Assembly (NCBI RefSeq): GCF_040529065.1
Contig: NZ_CP132343.1
Span: forward strand, 2,852,001 to 2,916,000
From: Xanthomonas sacchari
GTDB taxonomy: Bacteria > Pseudomonadota > Gammaproteobacteria > Xanthomonadales > Xanthomonadaceae
Length of the DNA: 64,000 nucleotides
Reading direction: 5' to 3'
Shown one piece after another: positions 45,686-54,335 of this stretch. The notes beneath the pieces were generated by a model. The model searched no databases. It had not been told where the DNA came from and worked only from the letters and a program-made list of their open reading frames with translations. How positions within the stretch are numbered: position 1 is the stretch's first letter; each line of letters opens with the position of its first letter. The position numbers were made by a program, and so were the translations under genes.

Positions 45686-46771
45686 TCAGCCGTGGCGCTG
45701 CTGGAAGTCGCGCATGAACGCAACCAGTGCCTGCGCGCCGGTCAGCGGCATGGCGTTGTACAGCGACGCGCGGATGCCGCCGACCGCCTTGTGGCCCTTC
45801 AGCGCCAGCAATCCGGCCGCCTTGGACTCGGCGACGAAGCGCGTGGTGAGGGTCTCGTCCGGCAGGAAGAACGGGATGTTCATCCGCGAGCGCACCGCCG
45901 CCGCGACTTCGTTGCGATAGAAGCCACCGGAGGCGTCGATCGCCGAATACACCAGCGCCGACTTGGCCTGGTTGCGCGCGGCGAACGCCTCCACGCCACC
46001 CTCGGCCAGCATCCATTTGAACACCAGCCCGGCCAGGTACCAGTTCCAGGTCGGCGGGGTGTTGAGCATGGAGTCGCGCGCCACGTGCGAGCGATAGTCG
46101 AAGATGTCCGCGCGCGGCTGGCCGGCGCGTTCGAGCAGGTCGCGGCGGATGATCACCACCGTGACGCCGACCGGGCCGAGGTTCTTCTGCGCACCGGCGT
46201 AGATCAGCGCGTACTTGGAGACGTCGATCGGCTCGGAGGCGATGCTGGAGCTGAAATCGGCGAACAGCGGCACGTCGCCGACGTCGGGCGTGTCGCGGAA
46301 CTCCACGCCGTGGATGGTCTCGTTGGCGGTGATGTGCACGTAGGCGGCATCCTCGCGCAGCTGCCATGCGGCGCGCGGCGGGATGTCGCGGAAGCCGTCG
46401 GCCTCGCTGCTGGCGGCCACGTGCACGTCGACGTACGGCCCGACCTGCTTGATCGCGGTCTTGCCCCAGTGCCCGGTCACCACGTAGTCCACGGTCTGCC
46501 CGGGCGCGGCGAAGTTCAGCGCCAGCAGCGCCTGCTGGGTGGTGGCGCCACCGGCCAGGAACAGCACGGCATAGTCGTCGGGAATGCCGATCAGCCGGCG
46601 CAGGTCGGCGTCGGCCTGCGCCGCCACCTCCATGAACTCGGCGCCGCGGTGGCTCAGCTCCACGATCGAGGCGCCCACGCCATTCCACTCCAACATCTCC
46701 GCCTGCGCCTGGCGCAGGACCGATTCCGGCAAGGCAGCGGGGCCGGCACTGAAATTGAACGCGCGCGTCAT
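45686..46771 (-). CDS. serC: Phosphoserine aminotransferase
   Basis: Transaminates 3-phosphohydroxypyruvate to phosphoserine, and the equivalent pyridoxal-pathway intermediate (EC 2.6.1.52). A 361-residue class V aminotransferase: start [31 protein letters not shown] phosphate loop, PLL-type FADFSSSI, and the PLP lysine in [13 protein letters not shown]. First of the serC-pheA-aroA gene series. A possible -10 CATACT lies upstream at 46798-46803 without a clear -35. Confidence 0.96.
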   Translation of the reverse strand: MTRAFNFSAGPAALPESVLRQAQAEMLEWNGVGASIVELSHRGAEFMEVAAQADADLRRLIGIPDDYAVLFLAGGATTQQALLALNFAAPGQTVDYVVTGHWGKTAIKQVGPYVDVHVAASSEADGFRDIPPRAAWQLREDAAYVHITANETIHGVEFRDTPDVGDVPLFADFSSSIASEPIDVSKYALIYAGAQKNLGPVGVTVVIIRRDLLERAGQPRADIFDYRSHVARDSMLNTPPTWNWYLAGLVFKWMLAEGGVEAFAARNQAKSALVYSAIDASGGFYRNEVAAAVRSRMNIPFFLPDETLTTRFVAESKAAGLLALKGHKAVGGIRASLYNAMPLTGAQALVAFMRDFQQRHG

Positions 46772-46924
46772 GGGGCACCTATCGGACAGGACCCCTAGTA
46801 TGCCGCAGCGCAACAGCTTGCGGCCCGGGCAATTTAGGTTGCATTTGCATCCATTCGCCCTGCGCATGCGTAGTCTGTGTTGAAGTCCCCGCCACTGCTC
46901 GCCCCTTCGCTCCAGGAGTCCGCC

Positions 46925-47893
46925 ATGTCGTTGCGCGATGCCCTCACCGTTCCCAGCCGCGAGATCACCGACGAGGCGGTCTACCGCGACCGGCGGCGCC
47001 TGCTGCAGGCCCTGGCACTGACCCCGGTGGCCGGCCTGGTCGGCTGCGCCGACGCCGAACCACCGGCCCCGCCCAAGACCGTGGTGACCCCGGAGCAGGC
47101 ACGCAGCGGGTTCCGCACCAACGAGGAGCTGACCCGCTACGAGGACGTGACCAGCTACAACAACTTCTACGAATTCGGCACCGACAAGACCGATCCGTCC
47201 AAGGCGGCCAAGACCCTGCGCACCTCGCCGTGGTCGGTGAAGGTGTCCGGCGAGTGCGAGAAGCCTGGCACGCTGAGCCTGGACGACCTACTCAAGGGCC
47301 ACACGCCCGAGGAGCGGATCTACCGCCTGCGCTGCGTGGAAGGCTGGTCGATGGTGATCCCGTGGCTGGGCGTGCCGCTGGGCGATGTGCTCAAGCGCTT
47401 CGCGCCGACCTCCAAGGCCAAGTATGTCGCCTTCACCACCCTGGCCGATCCGCAGCAGATGCCCGGGGTCCGCTATAGCTCGATCGATTGGCCGTACAAG
47501 GAAGGCCTGCGCATCGACGAGGCCATGCACCCGCTGACCCTGCTCGCCACCGGCCTGTACGGCAAGCCGCTGCCGCAGCAGAACGGCGCGCCGCTGCGGC
47601 TGGTGGTGCCGTGGAAGTACGGCTTCAAGAGCATCAAGTCGATCGTGGAGATCCGCTTCGTCGAGCGCATGCCGGAGACCGCCTGGCACGAACTGCAACC
47701 GTCCGAGTACGGCTTCTTCTCCAACGTCAATCCGGCGGTGGACCATCCGCGTTGGAGCCAGAAGACCGAGCGCCGTATCGCCGGCAAGGCCAGCAAACTG
47801 TTCGCCGAGCGCATTCCCACCCGCCCGTTCAACGGCTATGCCGACCAGGTGGCGTCGCTGTATGCGGGGATGGATCTGAAGAAATGGTATTGA
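46925..47893 (+). CDS. msrP: Protein-methionine-sulfoxide reductase catalytic subunit MsrP
   Basis: A 322-residue periplasmic molybdoenzyme that reduces oxidised methionine in envelope proteins. The twin-arginine-type signal ([21 protein letters not shown]) fits export of a folded molybdopterin protein. Domain features: [13 protein letters not shown], molybdenum-ligand Cys137 in [40 protein letters not shown], and the ending [11 protein letters not shown] 46925 is preferred; an earlier GTG/TTG-type extension is poor. msrQ, its heme b partner, follows 105 bases downstream. Confidence 0.95.
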   Translation: MSLRDALTVPSREITDEAVYRDRRRLLQALALTPVAGLVGCADAEPPAPPKTVVTPEQARSGFRTNEELTRYEDVTSYNNFYEFGTDKTDPSKAAKTLRTSPWSVKVSGECEKPGTLSLDDLLKGHTPEERIYRLRCVEGWSMVIPWLGVPLGDVLKRFAPTSKAKYVAFTTLADPQQMPGVRYSSIDWPYKEGLRIDEAMHPLTLLATGLYGKPLPQQNGAPLRLVVPWKYGFKSIKSIVEIRFVERMPETAWHELQPSEYGFFSNVNPAVDHPRWSQKTERRIAGKASKLFAERIPTRPFNGYADQVASLYAGMDLKKWY

Positions 47894-47895
47894 GC

Positions 47896-47926
47896 CGGGA
47901 TTGGGGATTCGGGATTGGGGATTCGC
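47896..47926. repeat. GGGATTGGGGATTCG short tandem repeat
   Basis: Two and a half copies of GGGATT(G/C)GGGATTC directly after the msrP stop. The same motif occurs at 54179-54212 and, inverted, at 54301-54332, so it is a dispersed short repeat of this genome. Confidence 0.75.
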
Positions 47927-47998
47927 GGAGCGGTCGCTGCGCGCGGCGGGTTTGCGCGTCCTCTCTGGCAGCATTGGTGCGCATTGGTTTGAGACTGC

Positions 47999-48628
47999 AT
48001 GGCTAAGACCTCCGCTTCAGTGATCGCCGCCAAGGCGGTGGTGCATGCGCTGGCGCTGGCGCCGATGGCGTACCTGGGCTGGCAGTTCTGGCAGGTGTGG
48101 CAGACCGGCAGCGATGCGTTGGGCGCCGATCCGGTGGCCGAGGTCGAGCATCGCACCGGGTTGTGGGCGCTGCGGCTGCTGCTGTTGACCCTGGCCATCA
48201 CCCCGCTACGGCAACTGACCGGGCAATCGGCGCTGCTGCGCTTCCGGCGCATGCTCGGGCTGTACGCGTTCTTCTACGCGACCGTGCATCTGGGAGCCTA
48301 TCTGGGGCTGGACCTGCGCGGCTACTGGACGCAGATCTTCGAGGAGATCGTCAAACGCCCGTACATCACCGTGGGTTTCCTGGCCTGGCTGCTGCTGGTG
48401 CCGCTGGCGATCACCTCCACCCAGGGCTGGATGCGCCGGCTCAAGCGCAACTGGGGCAAGCTGCACAAGGCGATCTATGCGATCGGCGTGCTCGCCGTGC
48501 TGCACTTCTGGTGGCTGGTGAAGTCGGACATCCGCGAACCGCTGCTGTACGCGGCGATCCTGGCGGTGCTGCTGGGCTGGCGCGGCTGGCGGGCGCTCAG
48601 CGCGCGCCGAACCACAGCAGGCCGCTGA
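47999..48628 (+). CDS. msrQ: Heme-binding membrane subunit MsrQ
   Basis: A 209-residue inner-membrane protein of the ferric-reductase-like family with six hydrophobic segments, which feeds quinol electrons to MsrP. Heme ligand histidines are expected in YATVHLGAYLGLD and GVLAVLHFWWLV, and GKLHKAIYAIG also carries one. RRMLGLYAFFYA is typical. The 3' end overlaps the 3' end of the oppositely oriented FHA gene by 32 bases. Confidence 0.94.
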   Translation: MAKTSASVIAAKAVVHALALAPMAYLGWQFWQVWQTGSDALGADPVAEVEHRTGLWALRLLLLTLAITPLRQLTGQSALLRFRRMLGLYAFFYATVHLGAYLGLDLRGYWTQIFEEIVKRPYITVGFLAWLLLVPLAITSTQGWMRRLKRNWGKLHKAIYAIGVLAVLHFWWLVKSDIREPLLYAAILAVLLGWRGWRALSARRTTAGR

Positions 48629-49394
48629 GCGCGGCAGCCAGCAACAAGGCGCTGAGCAACAGCCACGGCCAGCGTCGCGCGGTGGCCGGACGCGGCGCCA
48701 CCGCCGGGGTCAGCGCGAGCGCGGCCAGGGCGGGGTCGTCGCGCAGCGGCTCGGCACCGACGACCTGCGGGACTTCGAGCACGAAGCGGTGCTGGGCATC
48801 GAATACCACCTGGTCGCCGGGCTGCAGCCAGCAGCTGCGCACGGCGACGCCGTTGACCTGGGTCTGCGCCTCGCCGAAGCCGCGCAGCAGCACCCGCTCG
48901 CCGTGCCGTTCCAGGCGCGCGTGCTGCTCGGCGCAGGCCGGATCGTCGATGCGGATGTCGCACTCGCGCAGGCGGCCGACGCTGCGTACGCGGTCCACGG
49001 TGAAGCTGCGGCCATGGTGCGGGCCGCCGACGCCGCGCAGCACCAGGCGCGGATCGTCGTGTTCGGCCTCGCTGACCTCGGGCAGGCGCTGCAGCGGCTC
49101 GCACTTGCCCTGCACCACCATTTCGACGCCATCGGCGTAGACCGCGTCGCCGGCGCGCAGCAGCGCCATGCGCCGCACCGGGCGGCCGTTGACGTGGATA
49201 CCGCGGCTGCCGTTGGCGACCTGCAGCCACAGACCGCGCCGGTCCAGGCAGAACTGCGCCAGCAGCAATGCGCCCTGGGTGTCGTCGACCACGCTGACCT
49301 GGCCAGAGGCCAGCCGCACGATGCGATGCACGCCCGCGCGCAGGGGCCGGTCGGGGTGTTGGCGGTTGCTGAAATGGACTAGCAGATCGTGCAC
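48597..49394 (-). CDS. Tandem FHA-domain membrane protein
   Basis: A 265-residue protein. The first FHA-like domain is at about residues 20-95 (LQVANGSRGIHVNGRPV). The second, canonical one is at about 115-205 (HHGRSFTVDRVRSVGRLRECDIRIDD, HARLERHGERVLLRGFGEAQTQVNG). A C-terminal membrane helix (WPWLLLSALLLAAALSGLLWF) follows. The FHA fold binds phosphothreonine, and the topology implies a cytosolic sensor tethered by its tail. No kinase gene is adjacent. Convergent with msrQ with a 32-base overlap. Confidence 0.85.
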   Translation of the reverse strand: MHDLLVHFSNRQHPDRPLRAGVHRIVRLASGQVSVVDDTQGALLLAQFCLDRRGLWLQVANGSRGIHVNGRPVRRMALLRAGDAVYADGVEMVVQGKCEPLQRLPEVSEAEHDDPRLVLRGVGGPHHGRSFTVDRVRSVGRLRECDIRIDDPACAEQHARLERHGERVLLRGFGEAQTQVNGVAVRSCWLQPGDQVVFDAQHRFVLEVPQVVGAEPLRDDPALAALALTPAVAPRPATARRWPWLLLSALLLAAALSGLLWFGAR

Positions 49395-49510
49395 GGCGGG
49401 CAGCCTAGCAGGTTGCCTGCGCGCGCAGAAGCGCGCGTGCTGGACAATGCACCGCGCATACGCACAATGCCTGATCGTTCACGCGGGCACCCGCCCGCAC
49501 AGGAGCCAGC

Positions 49511-49786
49511 ATGTCCAGCATCGACATCCGCCACGACCACGACAAGACCCCCGCGCAGGCGCGCAAGGCCATCGAAACCGCCGCCAAGAAACTGGCCGAG
49601 CGCTTCGACCTGGAATCGCACTGGGATGGCGATTCCTTGCTGTTCTCGCGCTCGGGCGTGGACGGTCGCATCGAACTGCTGCCCAAGCAGGTGCACGTGA
49701 CCGCTGAATTGGGCTTCCTGCTGTCGGCGATGAAGGGCACGGTGGAAAGCGAGATTCGGCGGGTGCTGTCGGAAAAGCTGGGCTGA
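49511..49786 (+). CDS. Polyhydroxyalkanoic acid system family protein
   Basis: A 91-residue protein matching the small 'PHA granule region' family: RHDHDKTPAQARKAIETAAKKLAERFDL, then HWDGDSLLFSRSGVDGRIELLPKQVHVTAELGFLL. Found near polyhydroxyalkanoate or granule genes in many proteobacteria; exact role unknown. The ATG at 49511 is preceded by CAGGAGCC. The phasin gene lies 2.5 kb downstream, supporting a granule context. Confidence 0.85.
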   Translation: MSSIDIRHDHDKTPAQARKAIETAAKKLAERFDLESHWDGDSLLFSRSGVDGRIELLPKQVHVTAELGFLLSAMKGTVESEIRRVLSEKLG

Positions 49787-49798
49787 TCGGTGCATCGA

Positions 49799-50117
49799 GT
49801 CCCTCTCCCCTCGGGAGAGGGGTTGGGGGTGAGGGTGCGGCGTCAAGCGCTGACGCAATCAGCTGCACGAGGCTTCGCTCGTACCCTCATCCGCCCCTGC
49901 GGGGCACCTTCTCCCAGCGGGAGAAGGGAGAAGCCAAAGCCCCTCTCCCACCGGGAGAGGGGTTGGGGTTAGGGTGCGGTACCAAGCGCTGACGCGATCA
50001 GCTGCACGAGGCTTCGCTCGTACCCTCATCCGCCCCTTCGGGGCACCTTCTCCCGAGGGGAGAAGGGAGAAGCCAAAGCCCCTCTCCCACCGGGAGAGGG
50101 GTTGGGGTGAGGGTCCA
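49799..50117. repeat. 139-base tandem repeat array, 2.3 copies
   Basis: A 139-base unit is repeated with few changes (AGCTGCACGA at 49861 and again at 50000). Each unit holds CCCTCTCCC...GGGAGAGGGG, a conserved middle (GAGGCTTCGCTCGTACCCTC), CGCCCC..GGGGC, and TTCTCCC..GGGAGAAG hairpins. The third copy is cut after GGGGTGAGGGT. No protein is coded. It could also terminate transcription between the convergent genes on each side. Confidence 0.9.
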
Positions 50118-50126
50118 GCCGCTCAC

Positions 50127-50846
50127 TCACTCCAACGCAAACGGATCCGGATCGCCCGCGAACAACCGTTCCGACACGGCGCGCTCGGTGGTCTCGATGT
50201 CGCCGATGAACCCCTCGGCGTCGCCCAGCTTGGAGAACGCGTCGAAACCCCGCTCCAGGAATCCCTGCAGTTCCGACAGCCCCGCCGCCTTGGCCGGGCC
50301 GCGGGCGAAGCGCAGCAGCATGCGCACGCCCGGGGTATGCACCGCCTTGGCCAGGCCCAGCCCCACGCGGGCGATCAGGTCGATCTGGCGCTGGCGCAGC
50401 CGGTGGAGCCCGGTCTGCCGATAGGCGTCGCCATACAACGCTTCGTCCAGGCGCTTGCGCCGCGGTGCCAGGGCCTGCAACGCCTCGGCCATGCGCAGAT
50501 CCAGGGCATGCGTGAGCGCGCCCAGTTCGATGCCGTCGGCCACGGTGTCCAGCAGCGACGCCGGCATCAGCCGCTGCATCATCGGCAACACCTTGACGAT
50601 GTCCGCGTCGCGGCGGCTGAAGTCGCGGTCGCCATAGACGTCGGTCAGGAAGAACATCGCCGCCGGACGCCGCTGCGGATCCTCCAGGAAATGCTCGAAG
50701 CTGCGCTCCAGCCGCTCCGATTGCCAGCGCCGCAGTTCCTGCAGCCAGCGCAGTGCGTTGCGCGGTTCGCGCACGGGGTCGTGCAGCGCCTGGTGCCACG
50801 CCAGGCGGCGGCCGAGTCGTTCCAGGACGGGAGTGCTGCGCGCCAT
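50127..50846 (-). CDS. Conserved hypothetical protein (FFLxDVYG motif)
   Basis: A 239-residue soluble, mostly helical protein. Distinct motif PAAMFFLTDVYGDRDFSRRDADIVKVLPMM around residues 61-90, then LDTVADGIELGALTHALDLRMAEAL; the C-terminal half is basic then acidic. No function is known to me. It is divergent from the patatin-like gene with an 87-base gap, next to PHA-type genes, so a link to granules or lipid is possible. The open frame continues upstream on the same strand, but that part is antisense to the patatin gene; ATG 50846 is used. Confidence 0.75.
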   Translation of the reverse strand: MARSTPVLERLGRRLAWHQALHDPVREPRNALRWLQELRRWQSERLERSFEHFLEDPQRRPAAMFFLTDVYGDRDFSRRDADIVKVLPMMQRLMPASLLDTVADGIELGALTHALDLRMAEALQALAPRRKRLDEALYGDAYRQTGLHRLRQRQIDLIARVGLGLAKAVHTPGVRMLLRFARGPAKAAGLSELQGFLERGFDAFSKLGDAEGFIGDIETTERAVSERLFAGDPDPFALE

Positions 50847-50933
50847 GGCCGCCGATGATGGTCGCAGCCCGGCACGACCGCAAGCGTCACGGCGCTCGGC
50901 TACACTCGCGCCACTGCCTCCTGCGGACCGCGC

Positions 50934-52199
50934 ATGCTTTCCCTCCACAGCGCCTCGCCCCGTCCCCACTCCAACGGCCGCATCGGCCTGGCCATCGCCG
51001 GTGGCGGCCCGATCGGCGGCATGTACGGCCTCGGCGCGCTGCGCGCGCTGGACGAGGCGCTGGACGGACTGGACCTGACCCGCCTGGATTGCTACGTCGG
51101 GGTCAGCTCCGGCGCCTTCCTCACCGCCGGGCTGGCCAACCGGGTCAGCAGCGCCGAGATCTGCCGGATCTTCGTCACCGGCAACAGCGACGATGCGCAC
51201 TTCCGCCCGGAAGACTTCCTGCGGCCCAACGTCTACGAATACCTGCGCCGCGCGGCGACCCTGCCGCGGCTGGCCTACGGCTGGTGGCACGACCTGCTCA
51301 CCGAACCGCGCAAGACCCGCTGGTCCGACCTGATCACCCGCTTCGGTGGGCTGGTGCCGAGCGGCCTGTTCGACAACGCCGGGGTCGAGCGCTTCCTGCA
51401 GGACGTGTTCAGCCGTCGTGGCCGCAGCAACGATTTCCGCGAGCTGGGCACCAATCTGTTCGTGGTTGCGGTGGACCTGGACAGTGGCCGCACGGTGCGC
51501 TTCGGCGAGCCGGGCATGGACCACGTGCCGATCTCGCTGGCGATCCAGGCCAGCGCGGCGCTGCCCGGGCTGTACCCGCCGGTGCAGATCGACGGCCACC
51601 ACTACGTGGACGGTGCGCTGCGCCGCACCATGCACGCATCCACCCTGCTGGAGCGCGGTATCGACCTGATGATCGGGATCAACCCGCTGGTGCCCTACGA
51701 CGCCACCCACGCGCCGCGCCGCAATGGCCACGTCGACCGCGCGCGGCTGCTCGCCGGTGGCCTGCCGGCGGTGCTGTCGCAGACCTTCCGCACCCTGCTG
51801 CAATCGCGCATGCAGGTGGGGCTGGAGAAGTACGCACGGCAGTACCCGCAGGTGGATCAACTGGTGTTCGAGCCCAACGCCGACAACGGCGAGCTGTTCT
51901 TCACCAATCTCTTCAGCTACGCCGCGCGCCACCGCGTGTGCCAGCTCGCCTACCGCAACACCCTGTCGGACCTGCGCCGCAACGCGCAGACGCTGGAGCC
52001 GCTGCTGGCCGCGCACGGCATCGCACTGCGCCACGACATCCTCAACGACCGCAAGCGCACCTTCCTCGATGGCGTGGACGTGCAGCCGCGGCGCATGACC
52101 GAGACCACCGCGCGCCTGCGGCGTGCGCTGGACGACGTCGACCAGGTCATCGCCAACCGCCGCGCCAAGCGCCGCACCCGGCGTTCGCCGGAGGCGTAG
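50934..52199 (+). CDS. Patatin-like phospholipase
   Basis: A 421-residue serine acyl hydrolase. Oxyanion hole LAIAGGGPIGGMYG, nucleophile elbow GVSSG (Ser58), and dyad Asp226 in YVDGALRR are all intact. There is no signal peptide, so it should act in the cytosol, perhaps on granule or membrane lipid. The C-terminus is basic (RRAKRRTRRSPEA). A -10-like TACACT (50901-50906) lies 28 bases before the start, with no clear -35. The phasin gene follows 125 bases downstream. Confidence 0.9.
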   Translation: MLSLHSASPRPHSNGRIGLAIAGGGPIGGMYGLGALRALDEALDGLDLTRLDCYVGVSSGAFLTAGLANRVSSAEICRIFVTGNSDDAHFRPEDFLRPNVYEYLRRAATLPRLAYGWWHDLLTEPRKTRWSDLITRFGGLVPSGLFDNAGVERFLQDVFSRRGRSNDFRELGTNLFVVAVDLDSGRTVRFGEPGMDHVPISLAIQASAALPGLYPPVQIDGHHYVDGALRRTMHASTLLERGIDLMIGINPLVPYDATHAPRRNGHVDRARLLAGGLPAVLSQTFRTLLQSRMQVGLEKYARQYPQVDQLVFEPNADNGELFFTNLFSYAARHRVCQLAYRNTLSDLRRNAQTLEPLLAAHGIALRHDILNDRKRTFLDGVDVQPRRMTETTARLRRALDDVDQVIANRRAKRRTRRSPEA

Positions 52200-52324
52200 C
52201 GTGCAGCGCCGGCCGACGTCGCCATCGCTCCCAGCGCACGTCCTGCGCGCGCTGGTGTGATTACTCTAGTCACAGTCCCGAGTCTCGAATCCCGCCACTC
52301 ACCCGCCGAAGGAACCGCACCGTC

Positions 52325-52975
52325 ATGGCCACTCTGAAGAAATCCGCGCGCAAGAAGCGCAGCACCGCCGCTGCCGACGACACCCTGCAGGCGCAGGCGG
52401 AGAAGCTGTCCAAGCGCCTGGGCGAATCGGCGCAGCAGGTCTGGCTGGCCGGGGTCGGCGCGTTCGGCCGTGCGCAGGCCGAGGGCGGCAAGCTGTTCGA
52501 GACCCTGGTGAAGGAAGGCCTTAGCCTGGAGCAGAGCACGCGCAAGCTAGCCGGCGGCGGCGTCGACGCGGTGCGCGATGCGGTGGAGAACCGCGTCGGC
52601 CAGGCCCGCGAGCGCGCCGCCGATACCTGGGACCGCCTGGAGAAGGTGTTCGAGGACCGCGTGCAGCGTGCCCTGCGCCGCCTGGAAGTGCCCAGCCGCG
52701 AAGACCTGGGTGCGCTGATCGAACGCGTGGACGCGCTCAACGGCGAACTGCGCCATCTGCGCGGCGGCCGTGCCACGCAGGCCGCGGGCAAGGCGCCGGC
52801 GGCGAAGAAGGCCGCCAGGAAGACCACTGCGTCGCCCGCCGGCGCCGCAAAGCGCGCGGCACCGGCGCGCCGACCTGCCGGCCCGGTGGTCGCCAAGGTC
52901 GCGCCAGCCAAGCGCGCGGCCGCGCCCAAGCGCGCCAGCCGCAAGCGCAACGAGGCCCCGTCCGCGGCCGAGTAA
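52325..52975 (+). CDS. Phasin (PhaF/PhaI-type granule-associated protein)
   Basis: A 216-residue protein. The helical phasin domain at residues 20-145 includes LGESAQQVWLAGVGAFGRAQAEG, FETLVKEG and a coiled-coil near REDLGALIERVDALNGEL. The Ala/Lys/Pro/Arg-rich histone-H1-like tail (AAKKAARKTT and similar repeats) is as in Pseudomonas PhaF, where it binds DNA. It probably coats polyester or lipid inclusions and tethers them to the nucleoid. No PHA synthase is present in the window. Confidence 0.88.
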   Translation: MATLKKSARKKRSTAAADDTLQAQAEKLSKRLGESAQQVWLAGVGAFGRAQAEGGKLFETLVKEGLSLEQSTRKLAGGGVDAVRDAVENRVGQARERAADTWDRLEKVFEDRVQRALRRLEVPSREDLGALIERVDALNGELRHLRGGRATQAAGKAPAAKKAARKTTASPAGAAKRAAPARRPAGPVVAKVAPAKRAAAPKRASRKRNEAPSAAE

Positions 52976-53019
52976 CGGAATTGTTGCAAAGCAACACGTT
53001 TTTCCAGACAATCGAAGCG

Positions 53020-53087
53020 GACCCGCCAGTCCATCAGAAGACCGTTTGCTCCCCTCCCCTCTCGGCTTCGGACTGGCGGGTCTTTTC
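53020..53087 (+). terminator. Terminator with a long loop
   Basis: Perfect 13-base arms GACCCGCCAGTCC (53020-53032) and GGACTGGCGGGTC (53070-53082) are followed by TTTTC. The 37-base loop is pyrimidine-rich. A small GTTGC-AAA-GCAAC hairpin followed by ACGTTTTT lies just before it at 52983-53002. Either could end the phasin transcript. Confidence 0.75.
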
Positions 53088-53174
53088 TGTCCGCCGTTCC
53101 CCGCTGTCGCCTTGCCGGCGCCGTGACACGCTGGCGATACACTGACTTCTTTCGGCGCGTGTGCGGGTGCGAGC

Positions 53175-54176
53175 ATGTTTTCCTGGATAGCGGCAACGGT
53201 CTTGGCAGTCGCGGCATGGCTGGCGGCCAGTCTCTACCTGTGGCTGGTGCGGCGCCGCGAGAACGAGACCAGCGCCGGGTTGCACGCGCTGGCCGGCCTG
53301 CACTGGCGCGATTTCTCCTACATGGTGCGGCGCGCGATGCGCGAACAGCGCGACCTGCAGGACGCCACCGTCGACGAGCACACGAGCCAGGAACCGCAGA
53401 GCGACTTCGTGATGACCCGCGGCGACGCGCGCTGGCTGCTGTCGTGCAAGCACGGCCGCGCCTACCGGATCGGCTCGGCCGCGGTCAACGAACTGGGTGC
53501 GGCGGCGCGGCTGATGGGCGCGCAGGGCGGCATCCTGATCACCGAAGGCAAGGTGCAGCGCGACGGCATCGCCGCGGCCGAGAAGCAGGCGGTGGAAATC
53601 CTCGACGGCCGGCGCATCTGGCCGCTGCTCAAGCCCTACCTGCCCAGCGAACTGGAAGACGGCGTGGTCGGCGCCAGCCGTCGCCGCGCGCAACGCCACA
53701 TCGCCATCGCCGGCCTGGCGTCGCTGGCCTTGGGCGTGGTGGTCGGCGTCGGTGCGTTGGCGTTGCAGCAACCCGAAGCGCCGCCGGCAGCCGTGGCCGC
53801 AACGACGCCATCGCCTACGCCCGCCGCCGCAGCCGCCCCTACGCCGGCCGCAACCACGCCAACCAGCACTAGCGCTGCCGCGCCGGCGCCGACGCTCGAC
53901 GACGCCGGCGACCTGGCCGAACCCGACCCCGCCACCGAACAACGCCACCGCCAGGATCTCTCCAAGACCCTGGCCGGCACCCCGGGGGTGATCCGCGGCA
54001 TCTGGCAGACGCAGATGACCCTGGTGGTCGACCGCAGCGGCGACGACGCCCAGGTGTGGCCGCGCATCTGCAAGGAAGTGGAACGCTACCCGTCCCTGCG
54101 CACCGTCCGCATCCAGCTCAACCCTCGCCCCGGCCACGAGGAACCGGTGCGGTGGCGGCAATGTAGGACGTTTTGA
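53175..54176 (+). CDS. Membrane-anchored restriction-endonuclease-like protein
   Basis: A 333-residue protein. A membrane helix at residues 2-24 is followed by an Mrr-type PD-(D/E)xK-like domain (40-155): LHWRDFSYMVRRAM, QSDFVM (Asp77), RWLLSCKHG (Lys92), GAQGGILITEGKVQRDGI. A second helix (177-197), a Pro/Ala/Thr linker, and a C-terminal domain of about 85 residues (GVIRGIWQTQMTLVVDRSGDD) complete it. The topology puts the nuclease-like domain in the cytosol and the tail in the periplasm. The D and xCK residues are present, so activity is possible; the usual second acidic residue is not clear. The role may be housekeeping rather than restriction. Confidence 0.75.
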   Translation: MFSWIAATVLAVAAWLAASLYLWLVRRRENETSAGLHALAGLHWRDFSYMVRRAMREQRDLQDATVDEHTSQEPQSDFVMTRGDARWLLSCKHGRAYRIGSAAVNELGAAARLMGAQGGILITEGKVQRDGIAAAEKQAVEILDGRRIWPLLKPYLPSELEDGVVGASRRRAQRHIAIAGLASLALGVVVGVGALALQQPEAPPAAVAATTPSPTPAAAAAPTPAATTPTSTSAAAPAPTLDDAGDLAEPDPATEQRHRQDLSKTLAGTPGVIRGIWQTQMTLVVDRSGDDAQVWPRICKEVERYPSLRTVRIQLNPRPGHEEPVRWRQCRTF

Positions 54177-54178
54177 GC

Positions 54179-54332
54179 GGGGATTGGGGAATCGGGAATG
54201 GGGAGTCGGTAGAGCGGGCTATCGGCGCGCGACGAGCATGCACGAGCGACTTTTTTGCCTGAATGGCACAGCAGCGGCGCTGCGTGCAGCCAGCGCCTTT
54301 GCAATTCCCGATTCTCTATTCCCGATTCCCAG
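54179..54332. repeat. Inverted pair of GGGATTGGGGAATC-type repeats
   Basis: Left arm 54179-54212 (GGGGATTGGGGAATCGGGAA and following) and right arm 54301-54332 (AATTCCCGATTCTCTATTCC and following) are imperfect complements about 90 bases apart. They lie between two convergent genes; the space between has no gene. Same repeat family as 47896-47926. Confidence 0.65.
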
Positions 54333-54335
54333 CTC

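Noticed and set aside
46793-46803. Confident serC promoter
   Set aside because: A CATACT -10 is present but no acceptable -35 at 16-18 bases, so it is mentioned only in passing.
49799-50117. CRISPR array
   Set aside because: The units are 139 bases, directly adjacent, with internal hairpins and no variable spacers; no cas genes.
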